This document shows, one piece after another, positions 1-6,892 of a stretch of DNA of 17,375 bases; within the stretch, counting starts at the first letter, position 1, and the number at the start of each line of letters is the position of its first letter. The notes beneath the pieces were generated by a model. That model was given only the letters and a program-made list of their open reading frames with translations. It was not told the DNA's origin and ran no database searches. Both the position numbers and the translations under genes were made by a program. The stretch is from contig CAUEKH010000017.1 in assembly GCA_959018155.1 (NCBI GenBank), positions 1-17,375 of the forward strand. Reading direction: 5' to 3'. The DNA comes from an uncultured Hungatella sp. (GTDB lineage Bacteria; Bacillota; Clostridia; Lachnospirales; Lachnospiraceae).

Positions 1-374
1 CCCCAGTCCGGCAGCTGGAAATGCGGTCTGTCCACAATTGATTTCCAGTTCCCACCCCATTCCAGTCCGATGGAGACGCCGATGGCGCCGACACGGCCGA
101 AGAAGTTTCCGGATTCATTGTAAGCGCCGGATCCATCGTTTCTGAAAATGTCGAAAGCGGTTCCCCACTGATGATAGGAACTATAACTGTTTCCTGGCGC
201 ATTGGTCACAATTGCCCCCGGTTTCGTCCGGCCCTGAGCATACAGAGCGTCCTGCTCTGCCACAGTGCGCAGCGTCTCCCCTGACTTAATCTTCAGTCCC
301 TGCTTATTACACTCCTCTATCAGCTGTTCTGACAGCGTTTGTAAACGCGGATGGCATAATGTGATATCTCTCAT
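1..374 (-). CDS. M15-family peptidase (CwlK/endolysin-like), partial at left edge
   Basis: Reading the minus strand from the ATG at 374 gives 124 codons that stay open to the window edge, so the C-terminal end is missing. The protein starts MRDITLCHPR. It shows the M15 zinc-peptidase pattern: SSYHQWGTAFDI with H68 and D75 as zinc ligands, and RPHFQLPDW with H118 as the third ligand. This family (VanY, CwlK and phage L-alanyl-D-glutamate endopeptidases) cleaves peptide stems of peptidoglycan. No signal peptide or membrane segment is visible, which fits the phage-endolysin/CwlK type better than VanY. The start is supported by an AAGGTGAG-like ribosome binding site just upstream. No holin or other phage gene lies upstream, so it may be a lone autolysin or a phage remnant; what lies beyond the left edge is unknown. 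The family is clear but the exact bond cleaved is not. Confidence 0.85.
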   Translation of the reverse strand, partial: MRDITLCHPRLQTLSEQLIEECNKQGLKIKSGETLRTVAEQDALYAQGRTKPGAIVTNAPGNSYSSYHQWGTAFDIFRNDGSGAYNESGNFFGRVGAIGVSIGLEWGGNWKSIVDRPHFQLPDW

Positions 375-521
375 AATCTCACCTTGTCCTTTTTAGTATA
401 TCATATAGAAAAAGGCCCGGGACTGTTCCTGAATCAAAGTTGTGATGTTGCAACTGCTGCGACTATTCCGGCTCTAATCCTCAAAGGAGGATATGATCAA
501 TCTCTTTTCATTTATAAACAG

Positions 522-556
522 GCACAACAAAAGCACCTGGATTTCTCCGGGTGCTT
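522..556 (-). terminator. Intrinsic terminator after the SHOCT-domain reading frame
   Basis: An 11-bp stem with a TTTC/GAAA loop (arms 531-541 and 546-556, one G-U pair) is followed on the minus strand by TTTTGTTGT. It lies 13 bp past the stop of the SHOCT-domain frame. The rest of the 194-bp gap (375-568) holds the ribosome binding site of the M15 gene. I see no convincing promoter or further gene there. Confidence 0.8.
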
Positions 557-568
557 CAGTCTACTCTT

Positions 569-994
569 TCATAAACCTAATAGCTGTTTTTTCTTTGCAT
601 CATATTCATCCTGGGTAATCGCTCCCATGTCTAATAAATTCTTATATTTTAAAATTTCATCTGTCAGTGATTCATTCTCACTGTCATTAACTATAACTTT
701 GTTTTTCTCCCCACTCATGAGATCCAACTCAAGCATTATTTTTTGAGCCTTCTCGCAATAGGATTTAAAAAGGACAGAATCAGATTTTACTTTACCAGTT
801 GGTAACAGATTAATACTTACTTTTGGAAATGAATTATTTTTCGTATTTATAACAATTGTAAATTCATTTATTTCTTCTTTCTGTCTGGAACCAGACAATC
901 CTCCCAGAATAGCGCCAACGCCTCCAAATAATAATCCTCCGACTAACGCGCTTCCCACTCCTACTTTCCAAACGCTTGTCTCGTTTTTTTGCAT
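569..994 (-). CDS. SHOCT-domain protein; probably the C-terminal half of a frameshifted DUF4428 gene
   Basis: This 141-residue frame starts MQKNETSVWKVGVG. A glycine-rich hydrophobic stretch (about residues 11-34, GSALVGGLLFGGVGAILGG) follows. The middle region is a beta-rich domain of unknown function, and the C-terminus is a typical SHOCT domain (about residues 112-141, LLDMGAITQDEYDAKKKQL). SHOCT is a short helical oligomerisation domain. From memory, many Firmicutes proteins carry DUF4428, a PH-like middle, a GG-rich stretch and SHOCT in one chain. The frame overlaps the preceding DUF4428 frame by 34 bp, and one extra A in the seven-A tract at 984-990 would join them. The ATG at 994 has no good ribosome binding site of its own, which also suggests this is not an independent gene. 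The DNA is more AT-rich than the neighbouring spoIIIA operon. Function is unknown. Confidence 0.75.
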   Translation of the reverse strand: MQKNETSVWKVGVGSALVGGLLFGGVGAILGGLSGSRQKEEINEFTIVINTKNNSFPKVSINLLPTGKVKSDSVLFKSYCEKAQKIMLELDLMSGEKNKVIVNDSENESLTDEILKYKNLLDMGAITQDEYDAKKKQLLGL

Positions 995-1314
995 TCATAG
1001 CTGAGGATATCGTCAAACAAAAAATACAGTTTTCCATAGGATTTCAGTCTCCACAGTCTGTTCCTTTCATCAACAAAAAGTTCTTTTTCTACTATTTTTG
1101 TCTCGTGAAATACCCTGCCTCTCTCCTGATTTATCTTGTTATCATAAATTGCATCCTTTACCTGCTTTAGATAAATATTTTTCCACGAAAGTGTAAATAA
1201 GCAAACTCCGCATTTTGAAATACAATCTTTACAAACATACCCATCTGCGATCTGCTTAACCCTATTCATCCCACCACAGATAGAACAGCTTTCTCTCTCC
1301 CCAAACAATCCCAT
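961..1314 (-). CDS. DUF4428-type zinc-ribbon protein; N-terminal half of the split gene
   Basis: With the ATG at 1314 this frame gives 117 residues beginning MGLFGERESCSICGGMNRVK. Two CxxC pairs (CSIC and CKDC, about residues 10-13 and 27-30) with a DGYVC element match the DUF4428 zinc ribbon. A further pair of cysteines follows (CGVC). The later part reads like a PH-like domain ending LYFLFDDILSYEC, exactly where intact relatives continue into the GG-rich SHOCT half. Here it runs into a stop after TRQAFGK. I chose 1314 because MGLFG is the usual start of this family and GGGAGG sits 8 bp upstream. An ATG at 1338 in the same frame is possible. Likely a cytosolic or membrane-associated protein of unknown role. 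Confidence 0.7.
   Translation of the reverse strand: MGLFGERESCSICGGMNRVKQIADGYVCKDCISKCGVCLFTLSWKNIYLKQVKDAIYDNKINQERGRVFHETKIVEKELFVDERNRLWRLKSYGKLYFLFDDILSYECKKTRQAFGK
984..990 (-). other. Seven-A tract at the junction of the DUF4428 and SHOCT frames (frameshift site)
   Basis: On the minus strand the sequence reads TGCAAAAAAACG. In the zero frame it gives C-K-K-T and soon a stop. A -1 slip, or one more A, gives C-K-K-N-E-T-S-V-W and continues into the SHOCT frame. This could be a mutation, a sequencing error in a homopolymer, or a slippage site used in translation or transcription. Confidence 0.6.
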
Positions 1315-1435
1315 CCTCGAAACCTCCCACCCTGTCATATTCGAATGCTCCGGGTGTTACCCTGGACGAACATTGAACGATACCTTCCATGGCATCTCGC
1401 CTGCCTGTCTTTTCTTACATCATACACGAAATTCT

Positions 1436-1470
1436 GACAAAAGAAAACACCCATCTTCCGACAGGTGTTT
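1436..1470 (-). terminator. Intrinsic terminator of the spoIIIA operon
   Basis: On the minus strand AAACACC pairs with GGTGTTT across an 11-base loop region (arms 1445-1452 and 1463-1470, one inner T-G pair), followed by TCTTTTGTC. It sits about 60 bp after the spoIIIAG stop, and no gene lies between. It therefore closes the operon without spoIIIAH. Confidence 0.65.
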
Positions 1471-1529
1471 AAAAAGGAAAAACAGGGTTGCAATATCGCA
1501 GCAAATCGGGAAAGGAATCATACCAGGTT

Positions 1530-2126
1530 TTATTCCACCCTCTTTAATACCTTTATTTTGTGTGGCGGTAAGTCAAATAATGCTTCCATGGCCCCGGAAA
1601 TTTCAGCTTTTACAGTGGGACTTCCTCCGCCCTGGGCGCTGATGATGATTCCTTCAATCTCCGGCCTCAGCTCCTTCTCCACAATCGGCGCCGTATTTTC
1701 CCCCTGGCCGGTTAAAATGGTACTCTCCTGCTGCTCTGAACTCAAAATTTTCCTGGTGCCTCCCCCGCTGTCCACCTCCTCCGTGGACGAGTCGGAGGTA
1801 TTTCTGTCCACCCGTAGAACCTTCTCCTCCGACGATTTTAAGACGATCATCACATCGACCGTGCCCACCCCGTCCACATTTTTCAGGATTTGCTTCACAC
1901 GCTGTTCCAACTGCTCCTCATACGTCCTCTCAGCCTTCGCCGCCGTTGTCACCGCCTCGCCCGGCTCTGTGACAAGCCCCTCTCTCAGTTCAGCCGTCGT
2001 CTGCGGCTTTACCTCCCCGCCCTTTTTCGCCCCTGAACCGGACGGAAATGTCAGAATCAGGATAATCAGGCCGACCGCCAGAAGAATCAGCCATTTATCT
2101 TTCCCCATTTTCCAGTTGAATTTCAA
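1530..2126 (-). CDS. spoIIIAG: Stage III sporulation protein AG
   Basis: SpoIIIAG is a mother-cell membrane protein. It forms the ring of the SpoIIIA-SpoIIQ channel that links the mother cell to the engulfed forespore. A single membrane helix near the N-terminus (WLILLAVGLIILILTF) is followed by a linker and a ring-building region: EEQLEQRVKQILKNVDGVG, then VDVMIVLKSSEEKVLRV, then a C-terminal part with PEIEGIIISAQGGGSPTVKAEI. I start at the TTG at 2126 (198 residues) because GGAGG lies 9 bp upstream and the residues MKFNWKMGKDKW suit the family. A longer frame opens at 2177 and a shorter one at the ATG at 2108. The start lies inside spoIIIAF (32-bp overlap). It is the last gene of the operon here. 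Confidence 0.9.
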   Translation of the reverse strand: MKFNWKMGKDKWLILLAVGLIILILTFPSGSGAKKGGEVKPQTTAELREGLVTEPGEAVTTAAKAERTYEEQLEQRVKQILKNVDGVGTVDVMIVLKSSEEKVLRVDRNTSDSSTEEVDSGGGTRKILSSEQQESTILTGQGENTAPIVEKELRPEIEGIIISAQGGGSPTVKAEISGAMEALFDLPPHKIKVLKRVE

Positions 2127-2754
2127 TGTCCCGTTCCTCCAAATCATAATATTCAGAAATGCGTCTCCGAAGACCACTCAATTTCACATTCTCCTCCGGA
2201 CTCCTTACGGCAGCCTCGGCCGCCTGTTCTGACGGGTCCAGCTCCACCTGTACCGGCGCCACCGGATCCACCCGCTCCACTTCGCGGACCGGTTCCGCCG
2301 CCCCGCCATTTCCCTTTCCCTCCTCTCTGGACGAAAGCAGCAGATAAACGGAAATAACCCGGCCGAATTTTTCTGAAGCTTCATCCTTCTCAATCACCGC
2401 CTCCGCCTTTTCGCACTCAAAGCCGGAAGAATCCGCCATCTGGGTCAGATCCGTTTCCACCGCCTCCTCATACTGCCTTATCATACTAACCAGCCGCTTT
2501 TCTTCCATCTCCGAAAGTTCTGACGTAAGTTCCGACGCCTCTGATTTGAACGTAATGGCCTCGAAATAGTATGCCAGCTTATCGTCGAGCCGCAGCCCTC
2601 CGGTAAATGGCTTTAATACCAGCAGTATCAGCACCATCCCGGCAAACAGCCGGAAATATTTCTCATACTTCTTATTGGGGAGGAGATTTCCCACTACAGT
2701 CATAAAAATAAGATAAAATGTGATATTTCTGATCCACTCGTATAATTCTTCCAT
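2095..2754 (-). CDS. spoIIIAF: Stage III sporulation protein AF
   Basis: The 219-residue protein begins MEELYEWIRNITFYLIFMTV. It has two N-terminal membrane helices (about residues 9-26 and 36-50, FRLFAGMVLILLVLKPF), and the rest is soluble. This matches SpoIIIAF (Spore_III_AF family), a component of the mother-cell side of the SpoIIIA-SpoIIQ apparatus. The motif FAGMVLILLVLKP is typical. The soluble part contains helical, acidic sequence (EMEEKRLVSMIRQYEEAVE), then a variable segment rich in Gly, Pro and Glu before the conserved-looking end LRRRISEYYDLEERDIEIQL. Its ATG is 4 bp past the spoIIIAE stop, with GGGGTGACGGG upstream, so translation is likely coupled. Confidence 0.93.
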   Translation of the reverse strand: MEELYEWIRNITFYLIFMTVVGNLLPNKKYEKYFRLFAGMVLILLVLKPFTGGLRLDDKLAYYFEAITFKSEASELTSELSEMEEKRLVSMIRQYEEAVETDLTQMADSSGFECEKAEAVIEKDEASEKFGRVISVYLLLSSREEGKGNGGAAEPVREVERVDPVAPVQVELDPSEQAAEAAVRSPEENVKLSGLRRRISEYYDLEERDIEIQLENGER

Positions 2755-2758
2755 CCCG

Positions 2759-3958
2759 TCACCCCGTATAATACAAGATATTTGTAGAAGCGCAGACGAC
2801 GGCGATGGTCACCACAAAGAGAAGGATGGCCGAGGCCGAGATGGATAAAAGGAGTTTATGCCCCCTCGCCATATCAGAGATGCAGGAGACAATCCTCTTA
2901 TCACAGACCGGCTGCAATACCGCCGCCACACACTGATACAGCACCATCAGGATCATCAGCTTCATCATGGGAATCAGGGTGATGACCAGCAGAATCACCA
3001 CTCCCGCCGCGCCCATGGTATTTTTTACAAGGACGCCGGAACCGATAATCATGGAGGTGACGGCATTCGCCCCCTGTCCCACTCCCGGGATAATCCCGAT
3101 CAATTTCTGCACAGCGCCCGTTTTCATGGAATCCACGTAAGGAAGAACCAGCCCCTGGATGAGATGGAAGCCCAGCACGATTCCAACCATCGTTTTCAGA
3201 ATCCAGGAGATTGCCGAGGAGAGCAGGTCTGTCAGTTTGGAAAGCAGGTCCTCTTTTGCCACATGGCCCGCCATGACGAGGAGAGCGTACACCTTCGTCA
3301 TGGGAAGCAGAAGCTGGGCCGAGACTGCCTGCGCCACCGTAATTGCCATCAGGGTAAATTCATACGACGCTGCCGCCGAGACACTCCCTCCCGCAAATGC
3401 CGCCGCCAGGAAAAATGCCGGCATCAGCGCTTTCATGAATCCAAGAATCTGCCCCACGACTTTCCCGGCAATGGTAATACTGGTAAAGAAGCTGGCCGCT
3501 AAATAGGTAAAGAGCAGAAGATACGTCACAAAAAATCCCGTCTCCGAGATCTGGCTTCCCGTAAATATACTGGAAAAATTAGTAAACACCGCGCCGATAA
3601 TCCCCAGAATCATAATCTGCCCCATCATATACCCGTTGTTTTTCACCTCAGAAAAGAGGGCGTTCCTGATGCTGCCTCCTATCCGTTCCATGACATTTTC
3701 CAGACGCCCGGCCATTATGTCCTTCATCATATCCTTAAAAGAGAGATTCCAGCCGTCAGCGGCCTGTCCATTGAGAAACTGCTGGATTTCCGATAAATCG
3801 TACTGGTCCAAGTCGAGAGAAACGTCTGTCTCTGCACCGGCATACGCCGCGGATTCCGCCCCGCTCTCCGCCGCCTGGCTCGTCATGGCCCCAATCGGAA
3901 ATAAAAACGCCTCCCACAGTGCCAGTCCAAGCAGAATACAAAACCATCTGCCGCTCAT
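2759..3958 (-). CDS. spoIIIAE: Stage III sporulation protein AE
   Basis: A 399-residue polytopic membrane protein with an N-terminal signal-like helix (WFCILLGLALWEAFLFPIG) and an Ala-rich exported segment. The family-typical region LDQYDLSEIQQFLN lies around residues 50-65, followed by about seven or eight membrane segments (from MMGQIMILGIIGAVF to AILLFVVTIAVVCAS). The length matches SpoIIIAE, a permease-like core of the feeding-tube channel made in the mother cell. Its ATG overlaps the spoIIIAD stop as ATGA, and spoIIIAF follows 4 bp after its stop. Confidence 0.95.
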   Translation of the reverse strand: MSGRWFCILLGLALWEAFLFPIGAMTSQAAESGAESAAYAGAETDVSLDLDQYDLSEIQQFLNGQAADGWNLSFKDMMKDIMAGRLENVMERIGGSIRNALFSEVKNNGYMMGQIMILGIIGAVFTNFSSIFTGSQISETGFFVTYLLLFTYLAASFFTSITIAGKVVGQILGFMKALMPAFFLAAAFAGGSVSAAASYEFTLMAITVAQAVSAQLLLPMTKVYALLVMAGHVAKEDLLSKLTDLLSSAISWILKTMVGIVLGFHLIQGLVLPYVDSMKTGAVQKLIGIIPGVGQGANAVTSMIIGSGVLVKNTMGAAGVVILLVITLIPMMKLMILMVLYQCVAAVLQPVCDKRIVSCISDMARGHKLLLSISASAILLFVVTIAVVCASTNILYYTG

Positions 3959-4341
3959 GATAAAAATACCTGTAAAGTTTCAATCAGCGCCAACAGGATT
4001 GGCATACTGACCGCCAGAACCGACAGCTTTCCGAAAATTTCAATTTGAGTCCCGATGGCGCCATATCCGGCATCCTTGCAGATCCCCGAGGCAAACTCCG
4101 CCACATAGGTAATCCCGATCATTTTTATCAGCGTGGATAAATATACGCTATTTATTTTGATGCAGGACTGGACCTGCCTGATGGATTCCAGGATGGCAGA
4201 GAGTTTTCCCACCCCGTAAAAGAAGATAAAAAAGCCGGCCGCCATCACTAAATAGATTCCATACTCACTTTTCATCCCTTTAAGTGTAACCGCCAGGAGG
4301 ACTGCTATGATACCCGCCACGGCAATGGTCACTACTGTCAT
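3955..4341 (-). CDS. spoIIIAD: Stage III sporulation protein AD
   Basis: With the ATG at 4341 this is a 128-residue membrane protein beginning MTVVTIAVAGIIAVLLAVTL, the expected size for SpoIIIAD. Further membrane segments are seen at YGIYLVMAAGFFIFFYGVG and at the C-terminus (LSVLAVSMPILLALIETL), with family-typical IGITYVAEFASGICKDAGY between them. SpoIIIAC and SpoIIIAD are related small proteins of the mother-cell channel. An in-frame ATG at 4365 would add eight residues (MCRGEDGN). I prefer 4341 because GGGGAG lies about 11 bp upstream and the product then starts like its relatives. Confidence 0.93.
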   Translation of the reverse strand: MTVVTIAVAGIIAVLLAVTLKGMKSEYGIYLVMAAGFFIFFYGVGKLSAILESIRQVQSCIKINSVYLSTLIKMIGITYVAEFASGICKDAGYGAIGTQIEIFGKLSVLAVSMPILLALIETLQVFLS

Positions 4342-4365
4342 ATTTCCATCTTCTCCCCTGCACAT

Positions 4366-4560
4366 TTACAGTGCAAATAAATTTTTAATCGTCTCGAACA
4401 ACTGGTAGATGTAAGGGACAAGCCAGAACAGCACCAGGATTAACCCCGCCAGGCTCGTCAAAAATGCCTGTTCTTCCCGCCCGCTGTGTTTTAAAACCTG
4501 GCAAATGACGGAAACCAGGATTCCAACCGCCGCTATTTTAAATATCAGATTGACCCCCAT
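4366..4560 (-). CDS. spoIIIAC: Stage III sporulation protein AC
   Basis: A 64-residue protein with two membrane helices (LIFKIAAVGILVSVICQVL and SLAGLILVLFWLVPYIYQLF) joined by a polar loop containing HSGREEQAF, the hallmark of SpoIIIAC. Size and order are standard. The ATG at 4560 has a strong AAGGAGG site 5 bp upstream that overlaps the spoIIIAB stop codon. Confidence 0.95.
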   Translation of the reverse strand: MGVNLIFKIAAVGILVSVICQVLKHSGREEQAFLTSLAGLILVLFWLVPYIYQLFETIKNLFAL

Positions 4561-4570
4561 GCCGTCCTCC

Positions 4571-5101
4571 TTAATACATGATTATCGTCAGGAACAGGCC
4601 GCCCATCACACCAAGGCTGGTGTAGAGACGGCTCTTCTCCTGCTTATGCTCTCTCAGGTAATCGATTGTCAGATCCAGCTGTTCCAGATACAGAAGAATC
4701 GTTCTCTCCTGCATGTCCAAATCGAGATAGCCGAGGTGTTCCCCCAGCCCCTTCAAATTCTGCCTATCCTCCCCGGAGAGACAGACTGTTTTCGGCAGCC
4801 TGTCGATCTCCTCCTGCCAGATTGCATAAAACGGTTCCCCCTGCTGCGATTCCATCCGCTCTGCCACACGGAGGAACAGCTCTCCCATCTTTCCGCCCCC
4901 CTTTTTCCCGGTTCTTTCAAAGCCTTCCGTCAGCGGAGAATGGGCGTACACGATCTCGCCCTTCAGCAGAAATACCATTTTGCGGAGCTGTTCCACCGTC
5001 TTAAGCCGTTCGTTCCACTGCCCCGCCATATAGATGCCAAGACCCGAACTGGCAAGAACCACGAGAAATGCACCGCACAGTCTCAAAATTGTATTAACCA
5101 T
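4571..5101 (-). CDS. spoIIIAB: Stage III sporulation protein AB
   Basis: With the ATG at 5101 the product has 176 residues, beginning MVNTILRLCGAFLVVLASSG, close to the usual length of SpoIIIAB. One membrane helix lies at each end (ILRLCGAFLVVLASSGLGIYM and LYTSLGVMGGLFLTIIMY). The helical middle is related to type II secretion F-like (GspF) folds, with the typical RLKTVEQLRKMVFLLKGEI segment. The start overlaps the end of spoIIIAA by 8 bp, and AAGGGAG lies about 10 bp upstream. A longer frame from 5128 (adding MRKKGSASR) has less support. SpoIIIAB is part of the mother-cell SpoIIIA assembly. Confidence 0.92.
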   Translation of the reverse strand: MVNTILRLCGAFLVVLASSGLGIYMAGQWNERLKTVEQLRKMVFLLKGEIVYAHSPLTEGFERTGKKGGGKMGELFLRVAERMESQQGEPFYAIWQEEIDRLPKTVCLSGEDRQNLKGLGEHLGYLDLDMQERTILLYLEQLDLTIDYLREHKQEKSRLYTSLGVMGGLFLTIIMY

Positions 5102-6098
5102 ACGCGATGCACTCCCTTTTTTCCGCATATTCCCCCAGCCGGTGCACCTCCGCCCGGAAAAGCTGCGTCCCCCGGGAATCGTATATCTGATCGATATGGC
5201 CGATCTGCCCGTGATTATTCAGCACGACATACCGCTCAAAAATGCGTTCCTCCACCAGTTTTCTCAGCACCGGCTTCTGTTTGATATCGTCGATAGACGC
5301 CCCATGGACGGTTGCAATCAGCTTACAGCCGCAGTTCATGACGTACTCCATGGCCTCCAAATCCTCCCGGCAGCCGATCTCATCAACCGCTATGACCCGC
5401 GGTGACATCGTGCGGATCAGCATCATCATCCCGCGGGCCTTCGGACAGCAGTCGAGAATGTCGGTTCTGATTCCCAGCTCATTCTGCGGCACTCCCTGAA
5501 AACAGGCGCCGATCTCGGACCGCTCATCCACGACCCCCACAGTCACTCCCGGATGCAGTTTCGTCCCATTTGATATCTGCCGGATTAAATCGCGCAGCAG
5601 CGTCGTCTTCCCGCATCTCGGAGGCGAAATAATCAGGGTATGTAGAATCTCTCCGTCATGATAAAGGTACGGCAATACCGGCGAGGCGCACCCCTTGACC
5701 TGGTGGGACAGCCTGACATTGATAAAAGAAATATATTTCATCGTCCTGATTCCCGACTCATCGAGAATCGTCTTCCCCGCAATCCCGATCCGGTGCCCAC
5801 CCTGTATCGTCAAAAATCCCTGTTTCATTTCTTCCTCAAACGCATACAGGGAGTAATTGCTCATATATTCCATCGTCTCCCGCAGTTCGCTGCGCGTCAC
5901 CACGTACGCGTCCTCAGGTTCACGGCTTAATTCCCCCCGGTGGTTTAAATAATATTCCTCATTTTGATATACGATAAGAAGCGGAGCCGCCACCCGCAGA
6001 TGGATTTCCTGCACCTCATCGAAATTCACTGCCAGCCTGCTCAGAATCTCCCTGATATTCTTCGAAAATATTTTAATAAGCTCGTCTTTCCTCTCCAA
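5094..6098 (-). CDS. spoIIIAA: Stage III sporulation protein AA (secretion-type ATPase)
   Basis: A 334-residue ATPase resembling the motor proteins of type II/IV secretion. The Walker A motif is SPPRCGKTTLLRDL at about residues 158-171, the Walker-B-like segment is RVIAVDEIGCREDLEAM, and there is a conserved HG (LIATVHGASIDD). The N-terminal domain carries EIHLRVAAPLLI and GHRIGIAGKTI, as in other SpoIIIAA proteins. It is cytosolic in the mother cell and is thought to drive the SpoIIIA channel. Translation starts at a TTG at 6098, with TAAGGAGG 7 bp upstream. It is the first gene of the operon, 27 bp from the sigma-E-like promoter elements. Confidence 0.95.
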   Translation of the reverse strand: MERKDELIKIFSKNIREILSRLAVNFDEVQEIHLRVAAPLLIVYQNEEYYLNHRGELSREPEDAYVVTRSELRETMEYMSNYSLYAFEEEMKQGFLTIQGGHRIGIAGKTILDESGIRTMKYISFINVRLSHQVKGCASPVLPYLYHDGEILHTLIISPPRCGKTTLLRDLIRQISNGTKLHPGVTVGVVDERSEIGACFQGVPQNELGIRTDILDCCPKARGMMMLIRTMSPRVIAVDEIGCREDLEAMEYVMNCGCKLIATVHGASIDDIKQKPVLRKLVEERIFERYVVLNNHGQIGHIDQIYDSRGTQLFRAEVHRLGEYAEKRECIAYG

Positions 6099-6124
6099 CG
6101 TTATCCCTCCTTACCTCTTACCTC

Positions 6125-6153
6125 AATATATGTCAGGTGGGACAAATTATGAC
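6125..6153 (-). promoter_or_regulatory. Sigma-E-like promoter of the spoIIIA operon
   Basis: On the minus strand GTCATAAT (6146-6153) and CATATATT (6125-6132) are separated by 13 bp. They resemble the Bacillus sigma-E consensus (-35 near KMATATT, -10 near CATACAHT). In Bacillus the spoIIIA operon is transcribed by sigma-E in the mother cell, so the position fits. I judged this by eye against the consensus. Confidence 0.6.
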
Positions 6154-6190
6154 GCAAAAATTTACCGCCATTTTTTCAGTCCACGGGATG

Positions 6191-6229
6191 AAAAAAGCCG
6201 GCGGATGCAAATACATCTCCGCCAGCCGT
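6191..6229 (-). terminator. Intrinsic terminator after the acetyltransferase gene
   Basis: On the minus strand a GC-rich stem (arms 6196-6204 and 6219-6227, one G-U pair) with further pairing ATG/CAT inside is followed by six T residues (6191-6196). It lies about 45 bp past the acetyltransferase stop and separates that operon from the spoIIIA promoter. Confidence 0.85.
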
Positions 6230-6270
6230 TCTTTTCTTAAGGTAAGACTGTTCTCTCCACGTTTTCCCTG

Positions 6271-6879
6271 TCAATAATCTTCCACATCAAACTCCCGATC
6301 TTTAAAGTAATACTTCCTGTCCTCCTCCGTCAGATACCGGAGAACTCTGCACGGATTTCCCGCCGCTATGGCGTTATCCGGAATATCCTTCGTCACCACA
6401 CTCCCGGATCCGATGACAACATTGTTTCCGATATGTACGCCCGGATTAATCACCGTATTTCCGCCAACCCACACGTTGTCGCCAATCGTAATGCCAATTC
6501 CGTACTCGTAACCGGAATTTCTGGAATCCGGGTGAATCGGGTGGCCGGCCGTGTAGACGGCTACATTGGGCGCAAACATCACATTATCGCCAATCACCAC
6601 CTTTGCCACATCGAGGATGGTACAATTATAGTTTGTGTAAAAATTTTCCCCCACCTCGATATTCCAGCCATAGTCGCAGTGAAACGGCGCTTCCACGCAT
6701 ACATTTTTTCCCGTCTTTCCCAGGATAGCCCGGATGGTCCGGTCCGTCTCCTCCTCCGCTTCCGGCGGAAGGTTATTATAATGGTAAATGAGTTTTCTGC
6801 ATTTCTTTCTCTCCTCATCAAGTCCGTCCATCCACGCCTTATACGGCAGTTCTTTTAACATTCTCTCTTTCTGATTCAC
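6271..6879 (-). CDS. Maltose/galactoside O-acetyltransferase-type hexapeptide acetyltransferase
   Basis: With a GTG start at 6879 the protein has 202 residues, normal for this family. The N-terminal Mac domain (LPYKAWMDGLDEERKKCRKL, about residues 10-30) is followed by a left-handed beta-helix of hexapeptide repeats (VVIGDNVMFAPNV, ITIGDNVWVGGNTVI, VHIGNNVVIGSGSVV). The catalytic histidine is expected in TAGHPIHP, and the C-terminal cap GNPCRVLR is typical. Such enzymes move acetyl from acetyl-CoA to a sugar hydroxyl, usually on maltose, glucose or galactosides, in the cytosol. The GTG is supported by AAGGAGGAG 7 bp upstream. The frame is open as far as 6948 but without a ribosome binding site. 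It lies 13 bp after the ROK gene stop, so the two are probably one transcript and the ROK protein may control it. The true acceptor sugar cannot be told. Confidence 0.9.
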   Translation of the reverse strand: MNQKERMLKELPYKAWMDGLDEERKKCRKLIYHYNNLPPEAEEETDRTIRAILGKTGKNVCVEAPFHCDYGWNIEVGENFYTNYNCTILDVAKVVIGDNVMFAPNVAVYTAGHPIHPDSRNSGYEYGIGITIGDNVWVGGNTVINPGVHIGNNVVIGSGSVVTKDIPDNAIAAGNPCRVLRYLTEEDRKYYFKDREFDVEDY

Positions 6880-6892
6880 TGGTATCTCCTCC

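Noticed and set aside
1..374. Prophage or phage-remnant call based on the M15 peptidase
   Set aside because: No holin, tail, portal or integrase gene is visible, and CwlK-like M15 enzymes also occur as host autolysins.
486..621. Short plus-strand frame after AAAGGAGGATATG (ATG at 493)
   Set aside because: The AGGAGG is only 2 bp from the ATG, which is too close; the frame runs across the terminator and the SHOCT gene and resembles nothing.
1370..1430. Promoter for the DUF4428 gene with TATGAT near 1420
   Set aside because: A -10-like TATGAT is present on the minus strand, but no -35 box stands at a proper distance, so I did not list it.
1465..2232. 255-residue plus-strand open frame
   Set aside because: It lies entirely opposite spoIIIAG and spoIIIAF, is Ser/Pro/Thr-rich as expected for an antisense frame, and has no family-like features.
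4505..5284. 259-residue plus-strand open frame
   Set aside because: It is antisense to spoIIIAC, spoIIIAB and spoIIIAA, with His/Pro/Gln-rich low-information sequence and no ribosome binding site.
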